Shown here: in pieces, positions 35,567 to 44,307 of the stretch
Layout: every line of letters starts with the position of its first letter
How positions within the stretch are numbered: position 1 is the first letter of the stretch
Source: VAZQ01 sp963827585
Lineage (GTDB): Bacteria > Pseudomonadota > Alphaproteobacteria > Rhizobiales > Xanthobacteraceae
Length of the DNA stretch: 64,000 bases
Assembly: GCA_963827585.1 (NCBI GenBank)
Contig: CAWHCK010000057.1
Location: forward strand, 124,001 to 188,000
Direction: 5' to 3'
Program-made: the position numbers and the translations under genes
The notes under the pieces: model-generated
Databases searched by the model: none
The model's input: the letters and a program-made list of their open reading frames with translations, nothing else
What the model was told of the DNA's origin: nothing

Positions 35567-36586
35567 ATGGCCTTCTGGGCCCACCATGCCGACCGGCGGC
35601 CTTTCCTGTTGGGGCGCATGCGCATTGCGGCCGCGCTGCGGCAGTTCTTCGCGGCGCAGGATTTCGTCGAGGTCGAGACCGCGGCGTTGGTGCCTTCGCC
35701 GGGGAACGAGACCCATCTCCATGCCTTCGCCGCCGATCTGGTGGCGCCTGCAGGTACGCGCGAGCGGCACTATCTGCGAACGTCGCCCGAATTCGCCTGC
35801 AAGAAGCTGCTGGCGGCGGGCGAGCGCCGGATCGTGGAGTTCGCCCGCTCGTTTCGCAACCGCGAACGCGGCGCGCTGCACAACCCCGAATTCACCCTCA
35901 TCGAGTGGTACCGGGCACACGAGCCCTACGAGGTCCTCATGGACGACTGCGCGGCGGTCATGGCGCTCGCGGCCGAGGCCGCGGGCACGAAGCGGTTCGC
36001 ATTCCGCGACCGCGCGATCGATCCTTTCGCCGCGCCCGAGCGGCTGAGCGTGGCGGACGCGTTTGCGCGCTACGCCGGCATCGATCTCCTGGCGATGCTG
36101 CCGCCGGAACCGACCACGCGTTTGGCGGCAGCGGCGCGTGCCGCCGATATTCGCACCGCCGATGACGATACCTGGGGGGATTTGTTCAGCCGCATCCTGG
36201 TCGAAAAGATCGAGCCGCACCTCGGGCTCGAGCGGGCCACCATGCTTTACGAATATCCGGCAGTACAGTCGCCGCTGGCCCGGCCCAAGGCCTCCGATCC
36301 ACGCCTCGCCGAGCGCTTCGAGCTTTATGCCTGCGCCGTCGAGCTTGCGAACGGCTTCGGCGAGCTCACCGACGCGGCCGAGCAACGCAAGCGGCTCGAG
36401 GAGCAGATGGCGGAGAAGGAGCGCATTTACGGCGAGCGCTATCCGATCGATGAGGATTTTCTGAGCGCGCTCGCGGTGATGCCGCCGGCAAGCGGAATTG
36501 CGCTCGGTTTCGATCGGCTCGTCATGCTGGCGACCGGCGCCACGCGCATCGAGCAGGTGCTGTGGACGCCGATGTCCGATGCGTGA
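35567..36586 (+). CDS. epmA: EF-P lysine aminoacylase (GenX/PoxA)
   Basis: 339 aa, a class II aminoacyl-tRNA synthetase-like catalytic domain without the anticodon-binding part, exactly as in EpmA. Motif 2 region FARSFRNRERGALHNPEFTLIEWYRAHEPY, motif 3 PPASGIALGFDRLVMLATGA, also TSPEFACKKLLAAGERRIVEF and VELANGFGELTDAAEQRKRLEEQ. It attaches (R)-beta-lysine to EF-P rather than to tRNA. AAGGAG sits 7 nt before ATG. Divergent from efp. Confidence 0.95.
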   Translation: MAFWAHHADRRPFLLGRMRIAAALRQFFAAQDFVEVETAALVPSPGNETHLHAFAADLVAPAGTRERHYLRTSPEFACKKLLAAGERRIVEFARSFRNRERGALHNPEFTLIEWYRAHEPYEVLMDDCAAVMALAAEAAGTKRFAFRDRAIDPFAAPERLSVADAFARYAGIDLLAMLPPEPTTRLAAAARAADIRTADDDTWGDLFSRILVEKIEPHLGLERATMLYEYPAVQSPLARPKASDPRLAERFELYACAVELANGFGELTDAAEQRKRLEEQMAEKERIYGERYPIDEDFLSALAVMPPASGIALGFDRLVMLATGATRIEQVLWTPMSDA

Positions 36587-36609
36587 ATGATCGAGCAGAG
36601 GGGTAGACG

Positions 36610-37401
36610 ATGCTGGCGCTTTATCACAACGACATGTCGCTCTGTGCGCAGAAGGTGAGGGTGTGCCTCGCCGAGAAGGGGCTCCAATGGGAGAATCGTC
36701 ACCTTGTCCTGCGCGCGGCGGAACACCAGCAGCCTTGGTATCTCAAGCTCAACCGCCGAGCCGTGGTGCCGACCCTCATCGACGGCGACAAAGTCGTTCC
36801 GGAATTGAACGTCATCCTGGAATACCTCGACGAGACCTATCCCGATCCGGCGCTTGCGCCGAAGGATCCATATGGTCGGGCCGGAATGCGGTTGTGGACC
36901 AAGCAACTCGACGAAGATGTTCACGATGCCTCGGCCGCGATCCTGAGCTTCGGCATCGCATTCCGGCATCAATATCTCGAGCGCGGCGAGCTCGGGAAAA
37001 AGATGCTCGAAGCGATACCCAATGTCTTCAAGCGCGAGCGCCGGCGCGACGTGGTCGAAAACGGCACCGGCTCGAAGCACTTCATCATCGCGGTCAAGCG
37101 CATGGTGCTCCTCCTCGACGAGATGGAGGAAGCTCTTGCCGTACAGCAATGGCTCGCCTGCGACGACTACACCTTGGCGGACGTAGCCTTCACGCCCTAT
37201 CTCGCGCGGCTCGAACACCTCAACATTCTGGGTATGATCGGAGAGCGACATCGGGTCGCAGACTGGTACTGGCGCTGCAAGGCGCGGCCGAGCTTTCACG
37301 AGGCCATCGTCAAGTGGGAGAATGCCGACTACCTTGGTCTGATGGAGCGCCGTGGCACCGAGGCATGGCCACAGGTCGAGCGGATCATGCAGGCGCTGTG
37401 A
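36610..37401 (+). CDS. Glutathione S-transferase family protein
   Basis: 263 aa. Thioredoxin-like N-terminus LALYHNDMSLCAQKVRVCLAEKGLQWENRHL, with Ser10 before the Cys as possible GSH-activating residue, then VVPTLIDGDKVVPELNVILEYLDETYPDPAL (cis-Pro and Glu-Ser-like GSH contact). The helical C-domain ends LACDDYTLADVAFTPYLARLEHL, the usual N-capping Asp motif. A stretch of about 50 residues inserted near 110-160 makes it longer than classic GSTs, recalling GDAP1 or beta-etherase branches. It starts 23 nt after epmA and may be co-transcribed. Substrate unknown. Confidence 0.87.
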   Translation: MLALYHNDMSLCAQKVRVCLAEKGLQWENRHLVLRAAEHQQPWYLKLNRRAVVPTLIDGDKVVPELNVILEYLDETYPDPALAPKDPYGRAGMRLWTKQLDEDVHDASAAILSFGIAFRHQYLERGELGKKMLEAIPNVFKRERRRDVVENGTGSKHFIIAVKRMVLLLDEMEEALAVQQWLACDDYTLADVAFTPYLARLEHLNILGMIGERHRVADWYWRCKARPSFHEAIVKWENADYLGLMERRGTEAWPQVERIMQAL

Positions 37402-37456
37402 GATCGCGGTCGTGCCGGCCGCCGACGAGCGAAACCGATGATGAAAGGGTAACTGC

Positions 37457-38431
37457 ATGCGCTGTTTCCGTGCCGAGGGTCGCATCTTCGCGCTGGCGAC
37501 GCTCGTCGTTGCCGGCCTCGCCCCGCCCGCTTGGGCACAGGCCTATCCGACGCAGAACATCACCCTCCAGGTTGCGTTCGCCGCCGGCGGCATCGCCGAC
37601 GTCGTCGCCCGCCTGGTCGGCCAGAAGCTCACCGAGCGCCTCGGGCATACGGTAGTGGTGGAAAATCGCGGCGGTGCCGGCGGCAATCTCGCGGCCAAGT
37701 CCGTGAGCGGCGCGGCACCCGACGGCTACACCATCCTTGCGACCACCACCGGGCTAGCGGTCAACGAGACCGCGACCAAGAGCAAGGGCTTCTCGGTCGA
37801 CGATCTGCGTCCCGTCGCCATCGTGGCGTTCAGCCCCGACGTTCTCGCCATTCATCCGAGCAATCCGGCCAAGGACTTGAAAGAGTTCATCAGCAGCGGG
37901 AAGGCCAAGAGCTTCACCTATGGCAGCGCCGGCGTCGGGACCGGGCCGCATATCGGCGCGGAATACTTTTTCCGCGAGGTTGCCAAGGTCAAGGCGGTGC
38001 ATGTGCCGTTCACCGGCGGCGCGCCCGCGGTCACCTCCGCGATCGGCAACCATGTGGATGCGATCGTGCTGACGCTGCCGACGGTCGTGCCGCCCATCAC
38101 GCAGGGGCTGCTGCGCGGCATCGGCCTTGCGAGCGCAACGCGAGTTGCAGCCGTGCCGAACGTGCCGACTTACGGCGAGATGGGGTTTCCCGATGTCTAT
38201 TCGGGCTCCTGGGTCGGCTTCTTCGCGCCGGCCAAGACGCCCGACGCGGTCGTGGCCAAGCTCAACACGGAGATCAACGCGATCATGAAGGAGCCGGAGG
38301 CGCAGCAGAAGCTCAAGACCATCGGCTTCGACGTGATGATCAAGACCCAGGCCGAGGCGACGGACTATTTCAAGAGCGAGGTGGCGACCTGGGGCAAGAT
38401 GACCCGCGCCATCGGCTATTCCAGCGATTGA
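37457..38431 (+). CDS. Tripartite tricarboxylate transporter binding protein (Bug family)
   Basis: 324 aa. Signal peptide ending near PPAWAQA. TctC/Bug signature: YPTQNITLQVAFAAGGIADVVARLVGQKLTERLGHTVVVENRGGAGGNLAAKSVSGAAPDGYTIL, then FTYGSAGVGTGPHIGAEYFFREV and VPTYGEMGFPDVYSGSWVGFFAPAKTP. These periplasmic proteins bind carboxylates for a TctAB membrane pair, but tctA/B are absent here, as is common for the amplified Bug family. It is convergent with the ThDP enzyme ending at 38470, giving the same enzyme/binding-protein pairing as at 29 kb. Confidence 0.92.
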   Translation: MRCFRAEGRIFALATLVVAGLAPPAWAQAYPTQNITLQVAFAAGGIADVVARLVGQKLTERLGHTVVVENRGGAGGNLAAKSVSGAAPDGYTILATTTGLAVNETATKSKGFSVDDLRPVAIVAFSPDVLAIHPSNPAKDLKEFISSGKAKSFTYGSAGVGTGPHIGAEYFFREVAKVKAVHVPFTGGAPAVTSAIGNHVDAIVLTLPTVVPPITQGLLRGIGLASATRVAAVPNVPTYGEMGFPDVYSGSWVGFFAPAKTPDAVVAKLNTEINAIMKEPEAQQKLKTIGFDVMIKTQAEATDYFKSEVATWGKMTRAIGYSSD

Positions 38432-38469
38432 GCGGAACTGTCCCCGAAAGACGACCGCGCGCCAACGTA

Positions 38470-40164
38470 TCAGCGGCTCACGTGCACGTTCAGGATCGCC
38501 GTCGTCCCGCCTTTGGTGGCGGCGAGCGCGCCTTGCAGCGCGCCCTTCAAGTCCGCGAGCTGCTCGACCCGCTGTCCATGAAAGCCGAAATGGCTTCCCA
38601 ACTGCTCGTAGTCGGGTCCGTCGATCGTCACGCCGAAATGCAGCTCCTTGCTGGCCGAGGCGCCGTCCGGATAGTGGTGGACATGGCCCTTCCGCATCGC
38701 CTCGTATTTCTTGTTGTTGAGGATGACGATGACGATCGGCAGCTCGTGACGCTTGGAGGCGCCGAGCGCCTGGACGATGGGATTGTAGAGGAACGAGCCG
38801 TCGCCGATGAGCAGCACCACCGGTCGCTGCGGGGCCGCGAGCTTGATGCCGAGCGCGGTGCCGATGCCCTGGCCGAGGCCGCCCGAGCCTCGGAAGAAGC
38901 TCTGCGGCTTGGTCTGCGGAAGGTGCTGGCGGAGCAGCGGGGAGTGCGTGATCGTCTCGTCCACGTAGATCGTGTCGGCGGGCATCACCTCGCCGAGCGC
39001 GCCCAGGAGCGACAGCGGATTTATCCCGCTGCCGTTCTGCGCCTTCTCCCGCTCGGCGCGCAGGCCCGCAACGTAAGTCTCGTGCTCGCGCGTCCAGCGC
39101 TGCCGCCGCGCGTTCACCGTCGCGGCGTCGATCTTCCCCGACTTCACGGCCGCGACGAGGAGCTTGATCGACTCGGCGACGTCGCCCTCGAGATAGAGGT
39201 CGGCGTGCAGGTTCTGGTAGATCATGTGACCCTTGAGCGGGTTCTCGTGGATGGCGACGATCTTGCCGCTCGTCGGCCGCCGCCGCGCCGGATACCAGGG
39301 CGCGCGCCCGCCCACGAGCAAGACGAGATCGGCGTCGGCGACCGCCTTGTAGTTGCCCACCCCGAGATAGAGCGGGTGGTCGGTGGGAAAGTTGGCGTAG
39401 GAGTTGGCTCGTCCGTTGATCGCAGGAATGGCGAGAAGATCGGCGAGCTCTGCCAGCGCCGAAAACGCTTCGGGGTCGCGTCCGGCGGTCTCCGCCACGA
39501 TCACCGGGCTCTTGGCATTGCGCAACAGCTCGGCGACCGTCTCGACGTCCTGGTGCCGCGGCTGCACGGTCGGCGCCGGCGGCACCTCGCGCATCGCGGT
39601 GGGCGGCGTCCAGTCGTGCAGCATGTGCTCCAGCGCGACGTTGAGATAGATCGGCCCCTTGGGCACGCGCTGCGCCATTTCGCCGGCGCGGATCACGCTC
39701 TCATAAAGCGTATGGGGGCTGGTGACCGCGCGTGCCCATTTGGCGACCGGCTCGACGAAGCGCTCGATGCCGCCGACGGTGAGGCCGCCATACCATTGCT
39801 GCTCGATGTCGAGGTCGGGGTCTTCGCCGAGCGTCTGGGATTCACCCGACATGACGACCATGGGCACTTCGTTCTGCATGGCACCGTGCACGCCCATGCT
39901 CCCCTGCAACATGCCGACGCCGGCATGCAGCAGGACCGCCTGCGGGCGGCCGGTGATCAGCGTGTAGCCGGTCGCCATGTTGACGGCGAGCGTCTCGTGC
40001 CAGGACTCCACGAAAGTCGGGCCGGCCTTGTTCTCGAGCTTCTGGCGCGCCAGGGCCTCCCAGATCGGCGACCATTCCGAGCCCGGCGAGGACATGATGT
40101 AGTCGATCTTGAGCTTGCGAAACGCCTCGAGGATCGCCTCGCCCCCGTCGAGATAGTTCTTCAT
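38470..40164 (-). CDS. ThDP-dependent enzyme, acetolactate synthase-like
   Basis: 564 aa from the Met with AGGA upstream (an earlier frame extension is not supported). PYR domain FVESWHETLAVNMATGYTLITGR with catalytic Glu. The middle domain has AELLRNAKSPVIVAETAGRDPEAFSALAELAD and DADLVLLVGGRAPWYPARRRPTSGKIVAIHENPL. The PP domain has GDGSFLYNPIVQALGASKRHELPIVIVILNN. It groups with large-subunit AHAS or benzoylformate decarboxylase relatives, but the partner and substrate are unknown. It differs clearly from the enzymes at 29853 and 44726, so it is not a recent duplicate. Confidence 0.85.
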   Translation of the reverse strand: MKNYLDGGEAILEAFRKLKIDYIMSSPGSEWSPIWEALARQKLENKAGPTFVESWHETLAVNMATGYTLITGRPQAVLLHAGVGMLQGSMGVHGAMQNEVPMVVMSGESQTLGEDPDLDIEQQWYGGLTVGGIERFVEPVAKWARAVTSPHTLYESVIRAGEMAQRVPKGPIYLNVALEHMLHDWTPPTAMREVPPAPTVQPRHQDVETVAELLRNAKSPVIVAETAGRDPEAFSALAELADLLAIPAINGRANSYANFPTDHPLYLGVGNYKAVADADLVLLVGGRAPWYPARRRPTSGKIVAIHENPLKGHMIYQNLHADLYLEGDVAESIKLLVAAVKSGKIDAATVNARRQRWTREHETYVAGLRAEREKAQNGSGINPLSLLGALGEVMPADTIYVDETITHSPLLRQHLPQTKPQSFFRGSGGLGQGIGTALGIKLAAPQRPVVLLIGDGSFLYNPIVQALGASKRHELPIVIVILNNKKYEAMRKGHVHHYPDGASASKELHFGVTIDGPDYEQLGSHFGFHGQRVEQLADLKGALQGALAATKGGTTAILNVHVSR

Positions 40165-40354
40165 CTTGTCCTCGCTCCTTGGATTGCGGGCGCATACCAA
40201 CACTGAATTCGGCCGTTCGCAAGCACGGGCGAGGGGGTTGCATGCCCGAGCCGCGCGCAGGCACAGGCGCAGGACGTGGATTGACATTTGGCCGGCTGCG
40301 CACCATCAGCGAACCACGCTGCTCGCAGCAGGATTATGCCGCCAGGACTTCGCC

Positions 40355-41435
40355 ATGAGACCAGCACCCAAGACTTTGCGCCGCGCCGACGATCTCGTCA
40401 CGGCCGGACTCGTCGCGCGCGAGCGCCGCGCCGAGATCGAAGCGGTGGCCGCCCGCTATGCGCTGGCGCTGACCGCCGATGTCGCCGAGCTCATCGATCC
40501 GGCCGATCCGCGCGACCCGGTTGCACGCCAGTTCATTCCCGACCGCGCGGAACTCGATGCCCAGCCCGGGGAATTCGCCGATCCGATCGGTGACGATGCC
40601 CATAGCCCGGTCGCGGGCATCGTGCACCGCTATCCCGACCGCGTGCTGCTCAAGCCCGTGCACGTCTGCGCGGTCTATTGCCGCTTCTGCTTCCGCCGCG
40701 AGGTGGTCGGCAGCGGCCGCGCGCTCTCGCGCGCAGCAGCTCGCCGGCGCGCTCGACTATATCCGCACCCACCGCGAAATCTGGGAGGTGATCCTCACCG
40801 GCGGCGATCCGCTCGTGCTCTCGCCGCGGCGGCTCGCGGCGATCGTCGGGGCGCTCGGCGAGATCGCGCACGTCAAGATCATCCGCGTGCATACCCGCGT
40901 GCCGGCGGTCGAGCCCGCGCGCGTGACGGGGGCGCTCGTGCGCGCGCTCAGAGCGTCCGGCAAGGCGACCTATGTGGTGCTTCACGCCAACCACGCGCGC
41001 GAGCTCACGGCCAAGGCGCGCGCAGCCTGCGCACGCCTGGTCGATGCCGGCATTCCCATGCTGAGCCAGAGCGTGCTCCTGCGCGGCGTCAACGACGATG
41101 CGGCAACGCTCGGCGAACTGATGCGCGCCTTGGTCGAATGCCGCATCAAGCCCTACTATCTCCACCACGGCGATCTCGCGCCCGGCACCGCCCATTGGCG
41201 TACCGGCATCGACGAAGGCCAGGCCCTGATGCGTGCGCTGCGCGGCCGGCTCTCCGGTCTCTGCCAGCCCACCTACGTCCTCGACATCCCCGGCGGTCAC
41301 GGCAAGTCGCCGATCGGGCCGAGCTATCTTTCCCGCGCCGGCGGGGCCAACGGCGCGTCACGTTACGAGGTCGAGGATTTCAACGGCGGCCGCCACGCCT
41401 ATCCGCCGGCGGCCTCGTCGCAGGACGCTGAATAG
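40355..41435 (+). CDS. epmB: EF-P beta-lysylation protein, radical SAM, one frameshift
   Basis: Joined about 359 aa. It is a lysine 2,3-aminomutase-like enzyme with the radical-SAM cluster CAVYCRFC (Cys105, 109, 112). After about 40735 the frame moves +1 and continues QQLAGALDYIRTHREIWEVILTGGDPLVLSPRRL, IRVHTRVPAVEPARV and YYLHHGDLAPGTAHWRTGIDEGQALMRAL. The tail VLDIPGGHGKSPIGPSYL is typical. It makes (R)-beta-lysine from lysine for EpmA. Its size (E. coli EpmB 342 aa) and the efp/epmA neighbours favour EpmB over catabolic KamA. The frameshift is probably an error. Confidence 0.88.
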
Positions 41436-41447
41436 CGAATGCGTAGG

Positions 41448-41475
41448 ATGGGTTGAGCGCCAGCGAAACCCATCA
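41448..41475. repeat. GATGGGTT palindromic repeat, single unit
   Basis: GATGGGTT and AACCCATC (8 bp) around a 12-nt loop; a widespread repeat type in proteobacterial intergenic DNA. Related arms occur at 43949-44019. Confidence 0.55.
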
Positions 41476-41510
41476 TCTGCGGCCGCAACTAACTCATGCC
41501 AGCCGCGGCG

Positions 41511-41855
41511 TCACCACCAGGGGCGGCACAACGTCACGCAGGTGCTGCGCCGACGGAAATTGTAGAACACGGCCTCGAAGCAGCGTGCGTTCCAGTCGCC
41601 CGCGACGAGCCTGATCCGTTCGCCCGCGGCCCAGCTCAGGCATGATGCGGTCACGCCCGTGAAGCGCGCGCCATTGATGATGAAATTGCCGCTCCAGGGA
41701 GGCTGCACGACCTCGATCACGTGCCGCTCGGGCGGCAGATAGTGCCGGTACTGATAGTAGCGCTGGCGCGCAACGTCCATCTCGTCCGCCAGAGGCGTAA
41801 GACGGGCTGGCACATCAGCAAGCCCAACGCGAACGCCGACCGCCACCCTGAGCAT
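41511..41855 (-). CDS. Exported hypothetical protein
   Basis: 114 aa from the Met with GGAGG 8 nt upstream; the frame runs on upstream but that ribosome site decides the start. Contents: RQRYYQYRHYLPPERHVIEVVQPPWSGNFIINGARFTGVTASCLSWAAGERIRLVAGDWNARCFEAVFYNFRRRSTCVTLC. Four cysteines in pairs and an aromatic-rich, beta-like body suggest a secreted small protein; the first 30 residues are a weak, not classical, signal. I recall similar small proteins in Bradyrhizobium, but no function. Confidence 0.6.
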   Translation of the reverse strand: MLRVAVGVRVGLADVPARLTPLADEMDVARQRYYQYRHYLPPERHVIEVVQPPWSGNFIINGARFTGVTASCLSWAAGERIRLVAGDWNARCFEAVFYNFRRRSTCVTLCRPWW

Positions 41856-42054
41856 TATGCCCGCCTCCCCGTTGAAGCCGCAAAGGATAGAGGCGATCCG
41901 TCGTGCTGCCAAGGCAATCCGGGATGAGCGTCGAGGGCGAGGCAGCGGTTGCGCTTCGCGCAACCGTCACACGGCGGTGCGAGCTTGTGTTGCGCGCACC
42001 CGTGCCGGATACTTGGGCGCGGGCTGACAAGACGCCAATCGAAGGAGACCGGAG

Positions 42055-42534
42055 ATGTCGAAGCTTGCCTGGATCGTTACGTTCGCGGCGCTTGCGGCGC
42101 TGCCCGCGGCCGCGGAAACCGCAATTCCCGACCTGCGCGGCACCTGGAAAGGCGAGAGCGAATCGATCGTCATGGGGCCCGGCAACCCCCATCATTCCGC
42201 GGCGCCGGCCGCCGGACCGCGGTTCAACAGCGTCCCGTTCACGATGACGATCGACAAGCAGGATGGCCGCCGCTTCTCCGGTACGTTCTCGTCGCCGCGC
42301 GGCAACGACACGATCATCGCGGTCATATCGCGCACCAATACGATCGTCCTGGTCGACGACGATGGCTACACGGTCGGGACGCTGCTGGCACCGAACCGGA
42401 TGGAGCTTTGTTACATGCGCCTGTCACCGGACGCGCGCGTCGCGTCCTGCACGGAGCATGACCAAGCAGCCATAGTCTTTCACCGCCGCGGCGCGCTCAC
42501 CGGCGGTCACCGCACGACGATCGGCACCGTGTGA
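42055..42534 (+). CDS. Exported hypothetical protein
   Basis: 159 aa with a clear signal peptide (MSKLAWIVTFAALAALPAAAE) and GGAG upstream. The mature domain reads IPDLRGTWKGESESIVMG and GRRFSGTFSSPRGNDTIIAVISRTNTIVLVDDDGYTVGTLLAPNRMELCYMRLSP, an alternating pattern of a small beta-barrel (lipocalin-like) fold, as in several rhizobial hypotheticals. It overlaps the 3' end of the convergent sulfite-oxidase-like gene by 28 nt. Function unknown. Confidence 0.75.
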   Translation: MSKLAWIVTFAALAALPAAAETAIPDLRGTWKGESESIVMGPGNPHHSAAPAAGPRFNSVPFTMTIDKQDGRRFSGTFSSPRGNDTIIAVISRTNTIVLVDDDGYTVGTLLAPNRMELCYMRLSPDARVASCTEHDQAAIVFHRRGALTGGHRTTIGTV

Positions 42535-43541
42535 ATCGCATTGCGCGCCCCTTCGAATGGCTGGCCGGTGCCATCGGCCTCGAGCGCGCGCACGCTCAGC
42601 AGCGCCTCGCCGCGGTCGCTCGGCCGCCACGGCAGCGAGAAGCGTTGCCAGCGCCAGCCGCGTCGCGGCTCGAGCGCGGCGCGGGTGAAGGTCGCGCCGC
42701 CGTCGACGCTGACTTCGGCGGCGGCGATGCCGCGGAACGACCACGCCCATCCCCAGATTTCGATGGGCTCGCCCACCGCCACCACCGCGTCGGGCGCCGG
42801 CGCCACGATGAGCGATTCCGGCGCGATCGCCCACACCGGTCGCTGCGAGGGGAGGCCGGCCGCGATGTCCGCCGCGCTGCGGCTGTCGTTGTAGAAAACG
42901 GTCGTGAACGGTCCCTCGGCCCGGCGCTCGGCGAGGTGCATCCGCCACAGCCACTTGACGCTGTTCGTCCCGTAGTAGCCGGGCACGACCAGCCGCACCG
43001 GAAAGCCATGCTCGGCCGGCAACGGCGCGCCGTTGAGCTCGTAGGCGAGCAGGACGCCGCCGGCTGCCAGTCGTTCCAATGGCAAGTCCTTGACGTACCA
43101 ATCGCACGAGGTGCCGGCGAAGTCGCCGCCGTCGAGCCCGTACGACCAGAGGAACCGGGCCTGCGGCTCGATCGCGAGCTCATCGAGCAGCGCTGCCAGA
43201 TCGACGCCGCCCCATCGGACATTGGCCACGCGGCGCGTCGGCACGTTCGGCTCCAGCGGATTGCCGACGCATTGATGCATCGCCTCCACCATTGTCTTGG
43301 GACGCGCCTTGAGGTCGTCGAGAGTGAAGACCTGGGGGCGGCGGACCAGCCCGTCGATGGCCAGCGACCATTGTGCGGGGTCGACGCGGGGAATGCCGAG
43401 ATGGGCAAGCACGAACAGATTTTCCGTCGCGGTCAGCGCACCCGTCATTTCGTGCGGGCGCAACGGCACGCGACGAACGCCGACGGCGGGTTCCATCGGC
43501 GGTCGGTTTGGGGCGGCATGGGCGAACGGTGTGCTGGACAT
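42507..43541 (-). CDS. Sulfite oxidase-like molybdopterin enzyme
   Basis: 344 aa from MSSTPFAHAA; no start in this frame has a strong ribosome site, and Mets up to 36 codons earlier are possible. Oxidored_molyb domain: SLAIDGLVRRPQVFTLDDLKARPKTMVEAMHQCVGNP with Mo-ligand Cys91. GTSCDWYVKDLPLERL, AEHGFPVRLVVPGYYGTNSVKWL (typical) and the Mo-co_dimer domain at the end (IEIWGWAWSFRGIAAAEVSVDGGATF) follow. There is no heme domain and no clear Tat signal, unlike SorA, and no cytochrome partner is encoded nearby. It probably oxidises sulfite or reduces a related sulfur compound. Confidence 0.85.
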   Translation of the reverse strand: MSSTPFAHAAPNRPPMEPAVGVRRVPLRPHEMTGALTATENLFVLAHLGIPRVDPAQWSLAIDGLVRRPQVFTLDDLKARPKTMVEAMHQCVGNPLEPNVPTRRVANVRWGGVDLAALLDELAIEPQARFLWSYGLDGGDFAGTSCDWYVKDLPLERLAAGGVLLAYELNGAPLPAEHGFPVRLVVPGYYGTNSVKWLWRMHLAERRAEGPFTTVFYNDSRSAADIAAGLPSQRPVWAIAPESLIVAPAPDAVVAVGEPIEIWGWAWSFRGIAAAEVSVDGGATFTRAALEPRRGWRWQRFSLPWRPSDRGEALLSVRALEADGTGQPFEGARNAIHTVPIVVR

Positions 43542-43749
43542 GGGAACCGAGATCTTCACCGGGTTGGGCGGTCGCGTCCTCATGTTGGTCCGCGCGAGGA
43601 AACTCGCAACCGTTCGCGGCGGCGCCCGGCACTTCAAATCTTGCATCAATGCTTGCGGCGATGCTCAGCGCGGTCATCACGGGCGATGCGTAGAACGGAA
43701 CGCCCTGATCCTCCATCCGTGAATTCCCCCCATCCGTGAATTCCCCCCG

Positions 43750-43945
43750 CTTGGGCTCGCGCGCGCGTGCCGACGCGTTCCCCGGAGGACGCAGTCAGGC
43801 GCGCCCTCGACCGGAGCCGAGTGCGTTGCCGCCAAGCGATGGCCGAGCGATTGGCGATGCGCCATTCGCGTCGTTCCACCTTCACGATGTCAAACAGCGC
43901 AGTTTCCTCGTTCCCGCGGCGCGTTTCTGCGCCCGGGTTCTCTTG
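43750..43945 (-). repeat. Dispersed repeat element, copy 2
   Basis: Reverse complement of 13550-13740, with the 25-base conserved block at about 43880-43905 and further similarity at both ends. Lies between the sulfite-oxidase-like gene and the palindromic repeats. Non-coding by appearance. Confidence 0.75.
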
Positions 43946-43948
43946 CTT

Positions 43949-44019
43949 CGTAGGATGGGTTTCGCCATAGCCCGCGAAGACGGGCGTAAACGCGCCCTTA
44001 AGGCTCAACCCATCCTACG
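43949..44019. repeat. Large palindrome with GTAGGATGGGTT arms
   Basis: CGTAGGATGGGTT (43949-43961) and AACCCATCCTACG (44007-44019) form a perfect 13-bp inverted repeat with a 45-nt loop, which itself contains a smaller inverted region. It is the same family as the unit at 41448. Confidence 0.6.
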
Positions 44020-44039
44020 TCTTTGTAACTCTGATGCGT

Positions 44040-44061
44040 TTTGTAGTCAACTACTATTTGT
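44040..44061. repeat. Short palindromic repeat, copy 2
   Basis: TGTAGTCAACTACTATTTGT and one more base are the reverse complement of the core at 13148-13180. It includes GTAGT-CA-ACTAC. The arrangement relative to the dispersed repeat is the same as at 13 kb. Confidence 0.65.
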
Positions 44062-44307
44062 AAACAAAACCGGGCCAGCGTTCCAGGCCGACGCACAAAA
44101 CCCGGGCAAGTCCCGCCCTCGGCAGACTTGGCGAAGCCTACCCACCGCAAGAACGGTCAAAACAATAGCAGGCGCGGGAAAGACAGGCGTTCCTTCCCAC
44201 ACCAAGTCAGTGGCCGAACAGGATGAAAGCCACTCAGACAGCCGGTGCCATCCATGGTGATCGCCGGCGAGCGGCCGATCCTTGTGTCGACCGAGAGGAA
44301 CAGATCA

